Part shown: one piece after another, positions 9,301 to 24,300 of the stretch
How the letters are laid out: every line of letters begins with the position of its first letter
Position numbering within the stretch: position 1 is the stretch's first letter
Assembly (NCBI GenBank): GCA_030710605.1
Contig: CP092872.1
Span: forward strand, 7,482,312-7,546,311
DNA length: 64,000 bases
From: Cordylochernes scorpioides
Taxonomy: Eukaryota > Arthropoda > Arachnida > Pseudoscorpiones > Chernetidae
Direction: 5' to 3'
The notes under the pieces: model-generated
Databases searched by the model: none
Told to the model about the DNA's origin: nothing
What the model saw: only the letters and a program-made list of their open reading frames with translations
Program-made: the position numbers and the translations under genes

Positions 9301-12300
9301 GGTGTCCTCTAGCATGGGTCTCCTCTCATGGAGGTTTTCTTTAAAATGTTACTCAATCACTATTACAGTCATTATATTCTACATTGAAGACAAAGCTTGA
9401 ATTTCTAAAATAAATAAATAAATGTTTTATTTCCATGAGAGAAAACATCCTCACAAGGCAACAATTTATTCTACAATACATAGTCTTCTTTCTTATCTTC
9501 ACTCAATCTTTATAGCATATCAAGCTTGTAAAGCTTGAGATCACGACTGGGTGAAGTAGAATGCATCTGCCTTTGTCATTAAGACTGGGAGCACTACTCA
9601 GTGGCAGGCCGACTTAGCTCCAAAAGAAATGGCCGCCTCTGACATGAGGAACAGACGCCATGTGCAGCCGCTCCTAACAGGGTACTATCAGCCGGGCCAG
9701 CTGAACCCAGGTTTTTTAGTGAGCTTGTTACTGCTCCCCCTCCTCCTTTTTCATCCGGGCTTGAGACCGGCAAAGGCGGCACAATACATAGTGATGGTTG
9801 GAAATGGAATTTAGGTTTACATATTTGCATATATTCCTTTTCTAATGGTTCCCTGTACAGTTTGAAGATACCTGGGTATCTGGGATGAGAGAATTTCAAG
9901 TTTATGCAAATTAAATTATAAAATCCAGGGTAGGTAAATAACAATATGGGTTTATTCCTTTGGTTTGATGTTCCCCAGGATGAGTTATCAAATGCTAGAC
10001 TCCACTATGTAATAAAGGAATTTATATTTTTGGTGTCTTTGATCAATTTTACATACTGTAGAGAGACCACAGCCTGTAAACATGGCTAAATAATTCTCTC
10101 CTGGAGGTGGTCTTTTATTAGAGACTCTGAGTTGAAAGACTCCTCAAGTCGAACTGACATGCTTATATTAGGTAAATAATTTATATTATGGGAATCTGGG
10201 ATCAATTTTACATACAGAAAGTCTTCTATGAGAGACCATAGTCTGTAAACATTGCTAAATCCGGTCTCTCCTTGAGCTGGTCTCTCTTTAACACTGAGTT
10301 GGAAGACTGTCTTGTGTGGCCTGACATGATTATATTATGCAAGGATTTTATGTTTTGGGAATCTGTGATCAATTTTACATACAGAAAGTCTTCTATGAGA
10401 GACCATAGTCTGTAAACATGGCTAAATACGGTCTCTCCTTGAGCTGGTCTCTCTTTAACACTCTAAGTTGGAAGACTGTCTTGTGTGGCCTGACATGATT
10501 ATATTATGCAAGGATTTTATGTTTTGGGTATCTGCGATCAATTTTACATACAGAAAGTCTTCTATGAGAGACCATAGTCTGTAAACATGGCTAAATACGG
10601 TCTCTCCTTGAGCTGGTCTCTCTTTAACACTGAGTTGGAAGACTGTCTTGTGTGGCCTGACATGATTATATTATATGCAAGGATTTTATGTTTTGGGTAT
10701 CTGCGATCAATTTTACATACAGAAAGTCTTCTATGAGAGACCATAGTCTGTAAACATTGCTAAATCCGGTCTCTCCTTGAGCTGGTCTCTCTTTAACACT
10801 CTAAGTTGGAAGACTGTCTTGTGTGGCCTGACATGATTATATTATGCAAGGATTTTTATGTTTTGGGAATCTGCGATCAATTTTACATACAGAAAGTCTT
10901 CTATGAGAGACCATAGTCTGTAAACATTGCTAAATCCGGTCTCTCCTTGAGCTGGTCTCTCTTTAACACTCTAAGTTGGAAGACTGTCTTGTGTGGCCTG
11001 ACATGATTATATTAGGTAAATAATTTGTATTATGGGAATCTGTGATCAATTTTACATACAGAAGAGTCTTCTATGAGAGACCATAGTCTGTAAACATGGC
11101 TAAATCCGGTCTCTCCTTGAGCTGGTCTCTCTTTAACACTCTAAGTTGGAAGACTGTCTTGTGTGGCCTGACATGATTATATTAGGTAAATAATTTGTAT
11201 TATGGGAATCTGTGATCAATTTTACATACAGAAGAGTCTTCTATGAGAGACCATAGTCTGTAAACATGGCTAAATCCGGTCTCTCCTTGAGCTGGTCTCT
11301 CTTTAACACTCTAAGTTGGAAGACTGTCTTGTGTGGCCTGACATGATTATATTAGGTAAATAATTTGTATTATGGGAATCTGTGATCAATTTTACATACA
11401 GAAGAGTCTTCTATGAGAGACCATAGTCTGTAAACATGGCTAAATCCGGTCTCTCCTTGAGCTGGTCTCTCTTTAACACTCTAAGTTGGAAGACTGTCTT
11501 GTGTGGCCTGACATGATTATATTATGCAAAGATTTTATGTTTTGGGAATCTGTGATCAATTTTACATACAGAAGAGTCTTCTATGAGAGACCATAGTCTG
11601 TAAACATGGCTAAATCCGGTCTCTCCTTGAGCTGGTCTCTAACACTCTGAGTTGGAAGACTGTCTTGTGTGGCCTGACATGATTATATTAGGTAAATAAT
11701 TTATATTATGGGAATCTGTGATCAATTTTAAATAAAGAAGAATCTTCCATGAGAGACCATAGTCTGTAAACATGGCTAAATCCGGTCTCTCCTTGAGCTG
11801 GTCTCTCTTTAACACTCTAAGTTGAAAGACTCCTCAAGTCGAACTGACATGCTTATATTATGCAAGGAATTCATATTTTGGATATCTGGGATCAATTTAC
11901 ATACAGAAGAGTCTCCCATGAGAGACCATAGTCTGTAAACATGGCAAAATGTGGTCTTTCCTGGAGTTGGTCTTTCATTAGAGACTCTGAGTTGTAAGAT
12001 TTCTCAAGTCTTGACCTGTATATTTTATATTGATTGTAAGCACAAGAACCAAACATATAATTATTAATATCTTTATTTTGGCAAAGCTGGTGAGCATTCA
12101 AGTCAAAAGTAATTTCTTCAAAGCCCTCTGAAGGAGAAGAGAAGCTGAGACAATGGAACCTAATGAAGATTGTTTAAATGACTTGAGGAATAAGCAACAA
12201 CAACAACAATTTCTTCAAAGCCCACTAATATGATAAAATAACTTTTTAAGGGATTCCTTCTTATACACACCTACCTCGTATTTGCATATTGCTCTGTGTT

Positions 12301-15300
12301 AAATCCCTATCTACATAATAACCATATTTCCAAGACATAATTCACATTTACATATTGATACATGTGACTTCTCTTCCCTATTAATGTTAGTATTTCAATG
12401 AGCATATTCATGATAAGGCACATCTTTGATTTCCAGACTTAAGTCTGGTCATCTACGGACAATGACTTTCCAGAATGGTTGCAAGGTTATCCTACTATGT
12501 ACTAAGTGTCAACCTGCAACTCCAAAACACATTATTGACTGTATTAACTCATCAATTGATGAGCTCTACTCATCCCCACCGCCTCTCCAAACTCCGCCTT
12601 TGCCGGTCCCAAGCCCGGATGAAAAAGGAGGAGGGGGAGCAGTAACAAGTTCACTAAAAAACCTGGGCTCAGCTGGCCCGGCTGAGAGTACCCTGTAAGG
12701 GCTCCTAATCCTGGGATACAGGATGAGAAGCATTAGTTAGGCAGACCCTTTTTACTTCATCCAATCATGAGTCTCAAGTTCTACAAGCTTGATACACTAA
12801 TATACCCGGCCATCCTTGCAGCTCTCTATATGGTAGACATCAATCCAGAACAGGACATTTTAAAGGAATGAAGATAAACCCAGACATGACTATATCCTAC
12901 AGGAACTGCTGTTACAACACCCAACTCACTCCGAACCATATATACCTGGCCATCCTTGCAGCCATGATTGAGTGGAGATAAGAAAGAAGAAGATGATAAG
13001 GCACAATTTGGATTATAGATTATAAATACAAGGTAAAACGACCAAATCCAAATAACACACTATTAACACGCTATTTATTAATTTATTTGGATGTGGTCTT
13101 ATTACTTTGTGTTTAATGAGCATATTCATCCTTCTCAATGCTCCAATGGCCCCCGATTCTTGCAAAATTCCAACTCCACCAGCGAGTGCAAGTAACCAAA
13201 CAGGGCTCTGGCATATTTGTAAGTGCAAAGTCGAACTGCTTTTCACATGTGTAGACATGTGGTGCACTTACAGTAAAAGTAGTCGCCTACTTCTACCCAC
13301 CATGATTATCATGGCCTGTACCACGTGTACAATTCAGATCCCGGAGCATGACTGAGGAAAATTGATGGTAATTGGGGAAGAGTCATGTGGGGGCGGTTGG
13401 AGGTGTGGTGTTCACTCACCAGGATGTGTTCTGCTTCCTTCAGCTGTCTCTGCAGGTGATGGATGTCCTGGTCCTGTTTCTCTATCTCCGCCTGGATCTG
13501 GTCCAACTTCTTCTGGACCTCTCCCTGCTCCCCAGCTGTGGCCACACACAGAGTTATTATACCTATCGCTGTACAACTAACTACCTATAAGATACAATTT
13601 TGATATTCGATTAGAAACATATTTCATAAACACAAGGTAATAAGACCAAATCCAAATAAATAAATAGTGTGTGACGTTTCAGCGTTGTTACCATCTTAAG
13701 ACAAAAGTACTGAATGAGAAATTATACCACAGCATGTTTTTGCAGCAAAATTTCTCATTCAGTACACTTTTGTCTAAAGATGGTAACAACGCTGAAACGT
13801 CACACACTATTTATTTATTTGGATTTGGTCTTATTACCTTGTATTTATAATCTATAATCCAAATTGTACCTTATCAAACATATTTCATATTATGTAACAA
13901 AAGAGGCACCTCTCTCTTTAAATGTGCATCAGAACTATTGCATCACCCTAGTAAATAACTTTGCTAGTGATGATCAAGAATGATCCACACAACATAATAT
14001 ATATCACGAAAATTGAAATTATACCGCGAATGTTTCTTTTATAAAAATCGAAATTTATCTTCAAAGAGAAATAGCGACATTTCTAACTTTGAGGATGAGG
14101 TATGGAAAGGTGAAACATGAAGAGTAATGGCGAACGGAAAAATAAAAAGTGTCCAGGGGCGGGAATCGAACCCACACCCATCTGCTTACCGGGCAGGTGC
14201 CTTGTCCACTCGGCTACCCTGGACATATTTCTCCGTTCGTAACTTATATTTAAAGTAACATTTAAAATACAATATAACGCGGCTGATGATTATAAAACGA
14301 AAATTGAAATTATACCGCGAATGTTTCATTATATATCAATATTTTTTTCTTTCTATCAGTAGGTAAATTTATATAAGAATAGACGGCTGACCTGGGCTTC
14401 GCCCCGAGATTGACCCGTGTGCATATCTACCTGAGTGATATATATTTAGATAAGATTTTTTTAATAATTGTTGGTTATTAGCATTATCTATTTGTTTGCA
14501 TCAGCATAATTTGATCTAATCTTTGATAGAGGGCGCTGTTCGTGAGCTAAGTAGAATAATTTGAATATATAGTTTTAATAATTGATTTATATATTTTTTA
14601 AAATAGCCTATCGTCTTTCCCGTATTTTTTTTACCTATGTATGGAAATTTTGGTTTGAATTAGTGAACTACTGCGAATTTGTATACCGGATATACAAACA
14701 AACAAACATACAAACATTGATTTATATATATATAGATATACATATATATAGGTGTGGAGGGAACAGATGAATAATAATACCGTAGAACTACCTCCCTGTA
14801 AAGGACAACACCTAATTACAGAGCCAAAGTGTCTTTTAGGGAGAGGTGTCCTCTTACTGGAGAGTTGCTAAATTGTAAAAATGGCAATTTTGCAAATGAA
14901 AACTGGCCTTTGTAGAGAGGTGTCCTCTAGCAGGGTGTCCACAAAATGGAGGTAGTTCTACTGTAATAGGGAAAATTGAGCAGCTGTCATCGTTTCCCTG
15001 GAAGAAACCTAAAAGAGATGGAAGACTTCCTCTATTTATTGAGTCAAGAAGCGGTTTGGTGAGGCAAATGGTGACAAAGAAGAAATGCCTGCAAGGAATA
15101 AGCATCCACATCAATCGGACAGAGTAAGAGATGAAGAATTTGTGAGAAATGTCAAGGAAAGATTGATGGAGACCCTGGAAAGATTATTAGAGATTTAGCT
15201 CAAGAGATAGGTGTTGACCATATAAAAATTGTCTGAACTTTCTGCGAGGACCTTGGTCTATAGGTATGCCTTTCTGAAAGGCTGCTGCCCTCCTCAAAAA

Positions 15301-18300
15301 CCTGAAACATGACTCTTGCTGGTGGAAATAACTTTGATCAGGATGAAAAGGTCTCTTCTTCTTTCTTATCTTCACTCAATCATATTAGTCTGTGGCAACC
15401 ACATTTTGCTTCAGCGAGCGCGAACTGGGACAAAGCTTCACTACACATACGGGCAGTAGTGTGGCGGCCTGACTACGCATGCGCGCGGGATGTCATCTGA
15501 GACTCTTGCTGGCCACTGGCGTCATAACAACAAGGCCTGCTCCCAACGGCCGTTACTTCAACCGTTACTTCTTTTCTCTTTATATATTTCTGGCTTTAAA
15601 TAAATTAATTTTAATTATAATTTTATCAGAGCAGCCTTTCCACAAGCCACACCAACACATCACGCAACCATCCCACAAGTCTGTAGAGCTTGAGATGGTG
15701 TCTGCTGGGGATGAGACAATACAGTCAATGATGTGGCTTAGGGTTGCAGGTTGAGAATTGCACTTAGTACATAGTCACCATACTGGAAGGTCATTGTCTG
15801 TAGATGACCATACTTAAGTTTGGAAACGATGGCAAAAAGGTGAATCTCAAGAAAGATTGTTGGGACCTTTACTGTCATGGTATCTGTCATGATGCACAGG
15901 AGATTTCCTGTCTCAGTGATAGTCAATGGCATCATCAGCAGTGCTGGTGATCATACCTACCCACTTTGAGCATGGCCTCAAGATGAACACTAAAACCTAC
16001 ATCAATGACTGTTGTGAAACCTTGGATGGACATGGTAGCCATAGGATGGTATTATGTCTTTAACAGGGTTCATCTCTAACCCACAATGGGGAGAAGATAG
16101 AGCCATGGCTAATATTTAATGACCCCAAGACACTGGAGTCCTAATATCTGTCCCCCTAACTCTCCAGACTGAAACCTCTTCAACTACTATGTATGGGGAG
16201 TTGTTGAGAGAGATGTCAATAAAACTCCCCACAACACCATCCAGTCTGTACAGGATGTATTAGTTCATATGGATATGACCTAAATGAACAAGGTGTCATT
16301 ATCACCGAGGCTTATACTTCTTTCTGCACTCGCAGAACTTCCCTTTAGCGGACACCCTGCTGGCGGACACCTCTCCACAAAGGACAGTTTTCATTTGCAA
16401 AATTACCATTTTTACAATTTATCAACTCTCCGGTATTAGGACACCTCTCCACAAAGGACAGTTTTCATTTGAAAAATTACCATTTTTACAATTCATCAAC
16501 TCTCCGGTAAGAGGATACCTCTCCACAAAGGACAGTTTTCATTTGCAAAATTACCATTTTTACAATTTATCAACTCTCCGGTAAGAGGACACCTCTCCAC
16601 AAAGGGCAGTTTTCATTTGCAAAATTACCATTTTTACAATTTATCAACTCTCCGGTAAGAGGACACCTCTCCACAAAGGACAGTTTTCATTTGCAAAATT
16701 ACCATTTTTACAATTTATCAACTCTCCGGTAAGAGGACACCTCTCCACAAAGGGCAGTTTTCATTTGCAAAATTACCATTTTTACAATTTATCAACTCTC
16801 CGGTAAGAGGACACCTCTCCACAAAGGACAGTTTTCATTTGCAAAATTACCATTTTTACAATTTATCAACTCTCCGGTAAGAGGACACCTCTCCACAAAG
16901 GACAGTTTTCATTTGCAAAATTACCATTTTTACAATTTATCAACTCTCCGGTAAGAGGACACCTCTCCACAAAGGACAGTTTTCATTTGCAAAATTACCA
17001 TTTTTACAATTTATCAACTCTCCGGTAAGAGGACACCTCTCCACAAAGGGCAGTTTTCATTTGCAAAATTACCATTTTTACAATTTATCAACTCTCCGGT
17101 AAGAGGACACCTCTCCACAAAGGGCAGTTTTCATTTGCAAAATTACCATTTTTACAATTTATCAACTCTCCGGTAAGAGGACACCTCTCCACAAAGGGCA
17201 GTTTTCATTTGCAAAATTACCATTTTTACAATTTATCAACTCTCCGGTAAGAGGACACCTCTCCACAAAGGGCAGTTTTCATTTGCAAAATTACCATTTT
17301 TACAATTTATCAACTCTCCGGTAAGAGGACACCTCTCCACAAAGGGCAGTTTTCATTTGCAAAATTACCATTTTTACAATTTATCAACTCTCCGGTAAGA
17401 GGACACCTCTCCACAAAGGGCAGTTTTCATTTGCAAAATTACCATTTTTACAATTTATCAACTCTCCGGTAAGAGGACACCTCTCCACAAAGGACAGTTT
17501 TCATTTGCAAAATTACCATTTTTACAATTTATCAACTCTCCGGTAAGAGGACACCTCTCCACAAAGGGCAGTTTTCATTTGCAAAATTACCATTTTTACA
17601 ATTTATCAACTCTCCGGTAAGAGGACACCTCTCCACAAAGGGCAGTTTTCATTTGCAAAATTACCATTTTTACAATTTATCAACTCTCCGGTAAGAGGAC
17701 ACCTCTCCACAAAGGGCAGTTTTCATTTGCAAAATTACCATTTTTACAATTTATCAACTCTCCGGTAAGAGGACACCTCTCCACAAAGGGCAGTTTTCAT
17801 TTGCAAAATTACCATTTTTACAATTTATCAACTCTCCGGTAAGAGGACACCTCTCCACAAAGGGCAGTTTTCATTTGCAAAATTACCATTTTTACAATTT
17901 ATCAACTCTCCGGTAAGAGGACACCTCTCCACAAAGGGCAGTTTTCATTTGCAAAATTACCATTTTTACAATTTATCAACTCTCCGGTAAGAGGACACCT
18001 CTCCACAAAGGGCAGTTTTCATTTGCAAAATTACCATTTTTACAATTTATCAACTCTCCGGTAAGAGGACACCTCTCCACAAAGGGCAGTTTTCATTTGC
18101 AAAATTACCATTTTTACAATTTATCAACTCTCCGGTAAGAGGACACCTCTCCACAAAGGGCAGTTTTCATTTGCAAAATTACCATTTTTACAATTTATCA
18201 ACTCTCCGGTAAGAGGACACCTCTCCACAAAGGGCAGTTTTCATTTGCAAAATTACCATTTTTACAATTTATCAACTCTCCGGTAAGAGGACACCTCTCC

Positions 18301-21300
18301 ACAAAGGACAGTTTTCATTTGCAAAATGACCATTTTTACAATTTATCAACTCTCCGGTAAGAGGACACCTCTCCACAAAGGACAGTTTTCATTTGCAAAA
18401 TTACCATTTTTACAATTCATCAACTCTCCGGTAAGAGGACACCTCTCCACAAAGGGCAGTTTTCATTTGCAAAATGACCATTTTTACAATTTTTACAGCT
18501 CTCCGGTAAGAGGACACCTCTCCACAAAGGACAGTTTTCATTTGCAAAATGACCATTTTTACAATTTTTACAGCTCTCCGGTAAGAGGACACCTCTCCAC
18601 AAAGGACAGTTTTCATTTGAAAAATTACCATTTTTACAATTTATCAACTCTCCGGTAAGAGGACACCTCTCCACAAAGGACAGTTTTCATTTGCAAAATT
18701 ACCATTTTTACAATTTATCAACTCTCCGGTAAGAGGACACCTCTCCACAAAGGACAGTTTTCATTTGCAAAATTACCATTTTTACAATTCATCAACTCTC
18801 CGGTAAGAGGACACCTCTCCACAAAGGACAGTTTTCATTTGCAAAATTACCATTTTTACAATTTATCAACTCTCCAGTAAGAGGACACCTCTCCACAAAG
18901 GACAGTTTTCATTTGCAAAATTACCATTTTTACAATTTATCAACTCTCCGGTAAGAGGACACCTCTCCACAAAGGACAGTTTTCATTTGCAAAATTACCA
19001 TTTTTACAATTTATCAACTCTCCGGTAAGAGGACACCTCTCCACAAAGGACAGTTTTCATTTGCAAAATTACCATTTTTACAATTTAGCAACTCTCCGGT
19101 AAGAGGACACCTCTCCACAAAGGACAGTTTTCATTTGCAAAATTACCATTTTTACAATTCATCAACTCTCCAGTAAGAGGACACCTCTCCACAAAGGACA
19201 GTTTTCATTTGCAAAATTACCATTTTTACAATTCATCAACTCTCCAGTAAGAGGACACCTCTCCACAAAGGGCAGTTTTCATTTGCAAAATTACCATTTT
19301 TACAATTTATCAACTCTCCAGTAAGAGGACACCTCTCCACAAAGGACAGTTTTCATTTGCAAAATTACCATTTTTACAATTCATCAACTCTCCGGTAAGA
19401 GGACACCTCTCCACAAAGGACAGTTTTCATTTGCAAAATTACCATTTTTACAATTCATCAACTCTCCAGTAAGAGGACACCTCTCCACAAAGGACAGTTT
19501 TCATTTGCAAAATTACCATTTTTACAATTCATCAACTCTCCGGTAATGTCAATTATATGTCTTCTTTTTCTTTCTTATCTCCACTCAATCATATTAGGGT
19601 ATCAAGCTTGTAAAGCTTGAAACCATCATGACTGCGTGAAGTAGAATGCGTCTGCCATTGTCATTAAGATTGGGAGCACTACTCAGTGGCAGCCGACTTA
19701 GCTCCAAAAGAAATGGCCGCCTCTGACATGAGGAACAGATGCCATGTGCACACCTAACATGGAGTACAAACGCTGCTCATTCTGTATCCCTGGATTAGGA
19801 GCCCTTACAGGGTACTATCAGCCAGGCCAAATGAGCCCAGGCTTTTTAGTGAGCTTGTTACTGCTCCTCCTTTATCATCCGGGCTTGGGACCGGATTATA
19901 TGTAAAATCAATGAATGCTGCATTGGAAAAGCTTTCGTTGTTTGGAAGTGTCCGCTAGAATGAAAGTATTTTCAATGGGAGAGCAATTTTGGTCCAAAAA
20001 AACTGTTGTTCAGAGGTGTCTGCTAGTGTCCGGAGGTTCTACTGTATAATCAGAATGCAGTTTTCAGATGGAGAACAATGCGTACAATTCTAAAGACATT
20101 AGTAAATAGATATTTATGATGCATTAGCACGCCATCTGTTATCAAAATTCAAAACTATTATAGACGTGTATGATTCTTTTTTTAAAAAATAAACAATTTC
20201 TACTGTCCTTACTGCAATGGAAAAATTAATGGGAGGGCCTGGCTCATCAGTGGTGAACCCCCCCAGCGGTTTCGCCAGTTTAATCTACCATACTGCTGTT
20301 ATATTGCATTTTTCAAACTTCCTTTTATAGTGATACTGATGCTAAACTCTTTGAATGGGTTATAAAACAAGGTAATAAGACCAAATCCAAATAAATAAAT
20401 AGTGTGTGACGTTTCGGTAACAGCATTGTTACCATCTTCAGACAAAATTACTGAATTCAGTTTAAATCTATTCATTTCAATTCATACTAAATCATTCAGT
20501 ACTTTTGTCTGAAGATGGTAACAACGCTGTTACCGAAATGTCACATACTATTTATTTATTTGGATTTGGTGTTATTACCTCGTTTTATAATCTATAATCC
20601 AAATTGTGCCTTATCTTTGAATGGGTATTTTAGATGAACTATGGACATAAGCTTTGAGGACAGCAGAATTACATACATTTATAAATATAGATATTTGCAT
20701 ACATTGCAAGTATATCTCTTCATTGAGTACACATCTCTCAGTTCCTTTATGTTAATTCTACTATCCTTACTGTGATGGAAAAATATTGGGTGAACTTGGT
20801 TCATCAGTTGTAAACCCTCTCAGTGGTTTCTTCAATTAAATCTACCAGACTGCTTTTTTTTTAGAGCACTAATACTGTATTGGACAATTCTGCTTATAAA
20901 AGGGCTACACTAAAGGATGAAATTTTATAAATGGTATTCAATTAAACTAGGGACATAGGCTTTTAGGATAAGTAACATAAACTGAGACGGATGTAGACAT
21001 CATGGAGAAGGAAAGAGGGGTGCTGTTGGTCTGAAGACCTGGAATTACCACTCAGTTTGACTTTGTTTCTTTTGGTCTCCTGACATGGAGCCGTTCCTAT
21101 GGAGAACGGACAATTGATACCTTCCTACATTAGCCGGGTACAGGGTGGACCTACCAGAAGTCCTGTGCTACCTGTTTACACCCTCCCTACACTTTGAGGC
21201 TGTAGGATAGGATTTTGGGAAGTTTTTAGGATAATTAGAATTACATATAACTATTTTCATCAAGGAATGCTCTTTCTTAAACAATAAGGACAAAGCCAGT

Positions 21301-24300
21301 TAGGCATTCAGTCTGATGTGGGTAACAAAGCTGTTATTGAAACATTATATGCTATTTATTTGGATTAGGTCTTATAACCTTGTGTTTTTAATTTTTATTT
21401 AATTTTTTCTTCTTCTTCTTTCTTATCTCCACTCAATCATATCAGGGTATCAAGCTTGTAAAGCTTGAGACTTTTGATGATGTCTGCCGGGGAAGAGTAG
21501 AGCTCATCAATGGATGACTCAATACAGTCAATAATGTGTTTTAGGGTTGCAGGTTGAGAATTGCATCATTTTTTCTTATACAGTAGAACCTCCTTATAAA
21601 GGACACCACCTAGTTGCAGAGCCAAAGTTTCCTTTAAGGAGAGGTGTTCTCTTACCGGAGAGTTGCTAAATAGTAAAAAAATGGTATTTTTGGGGATGAA
21701 AACTGTCCTTTATAGATAAGTGTCCTCTAGCGTGGGTGTCCTCTCATGGAGGTTCTACTGTACTAATTGACTTTGTGTCATGGGTCAAAATAAAATATTT
21801 CGACATTGAATCTCTCGCGAGAGAGAGGACTATCTGTTGCAGACTCACCCACTTGCAACGTGTCCCTCATTTCCTGCTCCTTCAGAACTAACATGTCCGC
21901 CAGCTGCTGCAGGTTGGGGCGGGGACTCGCCAAGTTGCGGGGGAACACCACAGTCTCCACCATCTCCCTACATACAATCCAACATTGCAGTTCTCCTGGG
22001 GCAACATCTAATGTTGTCAAACCTCTCTTACACACACACTCAAGAGACAAAGAACTCAGAAATGTGACAGGAGAGTCCCATCATTGGAGAAAACCCACAA
22101 GGATAATAATACAAGAAGACCTAATCCAAATAATTTAATAGTGTGTGACATGGCACAATTTGGATTATAGATTATAAAACAAGGTAATAAGACCAAATCC
22201 AAATAAATAAATAAATAGTGTGTGAGGTTTCGATAACAACGCTGTTACCGAAACGTCACACACTATTTATTTATTTGGATTTGGTCTTATTACCTTGTTT
22301 AATAGTGTGTGACGTTTCGGCAACAGCATTATCACCATCATCAGACAAAAGAATAAATCCAATTTATTCTTTTATCTGATGATGGTAACAATACTGTTGC
22401 TGAAACATCACACACTATTGATTTATTTGGATTAGGTCTTCTTGTATTATAATCTATAATCCAAATTGTGCTTTATCATTATAGGATGGGTTATTATTGA
22501 GGAAGCTTAATTGCATAACCTACATATTAGAATTTGGGCTTATCACTCCATAAGTCCTAAGACTATAGAAAAATAGTGTATCACCATATTCACCAAATGG
22601 AGCCTCCATGAAAGTGAAAGTATCCAGTTGAGAATGAGTTCCACCCTCTAATTAATTCACCTATTTGATGCCATTTTTTGCCTATGACACACCACAATAT
22701 AAAGCCATTTAGATGACTTTAGAAGTAGTGTCTACTCATTGAGTTGTGTTCTACTGTATTGGGACTCTGTTACGGGGCAGCAAAAATTCACCTTTTTTTT
22801 TTTTTGCTTATCCCTAGTACACGTGGTACAGGCCATAATAATCATGGTAGGTAGTTAGCGACTGCTTTTACTGTAAGCGCACCACATGTCTACACATGTG
22901 AAAAGCAGTTCGACTTTGCACTTACAAATGTGCCAGAGCCCCGTTTGGTTACTTGCACTCGCTGGTGGGGTTGGACTTTTGTAAGAATCGGGGGCCATTG
23001 GAGCTTTTTTTTTTAAACAGAAAAAGTGTCCAATGCGGGAATCGAACCCGGGTCGTAGTGGTCGAAAACCAAATGGTTTAATCAGCCTTACACCGACCCC
23101 CCAAAAAAAAATTGACCAAGTTAACAGTAGTCAGAAAGGAATTCCCCAGAATTGAACTGTCAGTTCACAAGGCAAGTAATTATTGCAGATTAAGAAAACC
23201 TGGATTTCTACTGAAATAATAAGGGCACAATTTGGATTATTAAAATATACAAGTATCAGAGTCATCAACAATTCTGTCACTGTTTGCTTTTGGTTCAGTG
23301 GTAGAATGCTCACCTGCCATGCGGGCGCCCCGGGTTCGATTCCCGGCCGATGCATTTTTTTTTACAATTTTTAAAACTCATTTTTATTATTAAAATATAT
23401 GTGCTTTTCCTGTCTATGTACAGATTTAAGGTCTATGTACACAAGTATGCAAGTATGTATACAAGTTATTTGCAAATTGCGTTGCAAATTTGCCCTTTCG
23501 CTCGCAAGCAGCGCCTCTAGCGGTGAAGATGGGAAGTAATATCAGCTGACCTAATGTACATGTAAAACGTGTTTTAACAGGACATAGAGAAAAATCTGGA
23601 AAATATATTTTTCGGATTTTTAGTCAAGAAAAATAAATTGACAGGTTCTGGGAAAAAAATAGTTGTTTTTATTCAGAAATTGATGATGACAATATTGCTG
23701 TATCATATTTGATTATCAGATACAAAATTATATCCGGAAAAATTCCAAAAAGCAGAGACCACGGGTGAAGCCAGTTCATTTTTAGTATGCAGGAACAAAA
23801 TTCTAACAGAAAAACATTCATTCGAGCAGAAGACACAAAGCCAGATCATCTCTTTATAAAAATATCGCTTCTCAGACACAAAGTTTGGAGCGGGACGTTT
23901 CACAAGAATGACATCCACGGCGCCAATTTATAATTGTAACGAATAGTATTTGAATAAAAGCATTTAATCTGGTAAAACCCGGGCGTTGCCCGGGTCATTT
24001 GACTAATAGATTATAAACACAAGGTAATAAGACCAAATCCAAATAAATAAATAGTGTGTGACGTTTCAGCATTGTTACCATCTTCAGACAAAAGTACTGA
24101 ATGATTTAGTATGAATTGAAATGAATAGATTTAAACTGAATTCAGTACACACTTTTGTCTGAAGATGGTAACAACGCTGAAACGTCACACACTATTTATT
24201 TATTTGGATTTGGTCTTATTACCTTTTGTTCTACTGAAATAAAATTCCCTATTCACAGAACTAAATCGCAGCTATCTGAGAGAACTGAAACTCCCATTTT

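Noticed and set aside
9594-9944. A 116-codon minus-strand protein
   Set aside because: Its C-terminal half is the translation of SINE F in a frame that recurs with stops in other copies.
18326-18658. Reading frames of 70-110 codons on both strands in the 74-bp array
   Set aside because: They only stay open where slightly altered units remove the usual stops. The peptide is a direct translation of the satellite.
16330-19545. CRISPR-like array
   Set aside because: Units are contiguous without unique spacers, the genome is eukaryotic, and the monomer is explained by MITE A.
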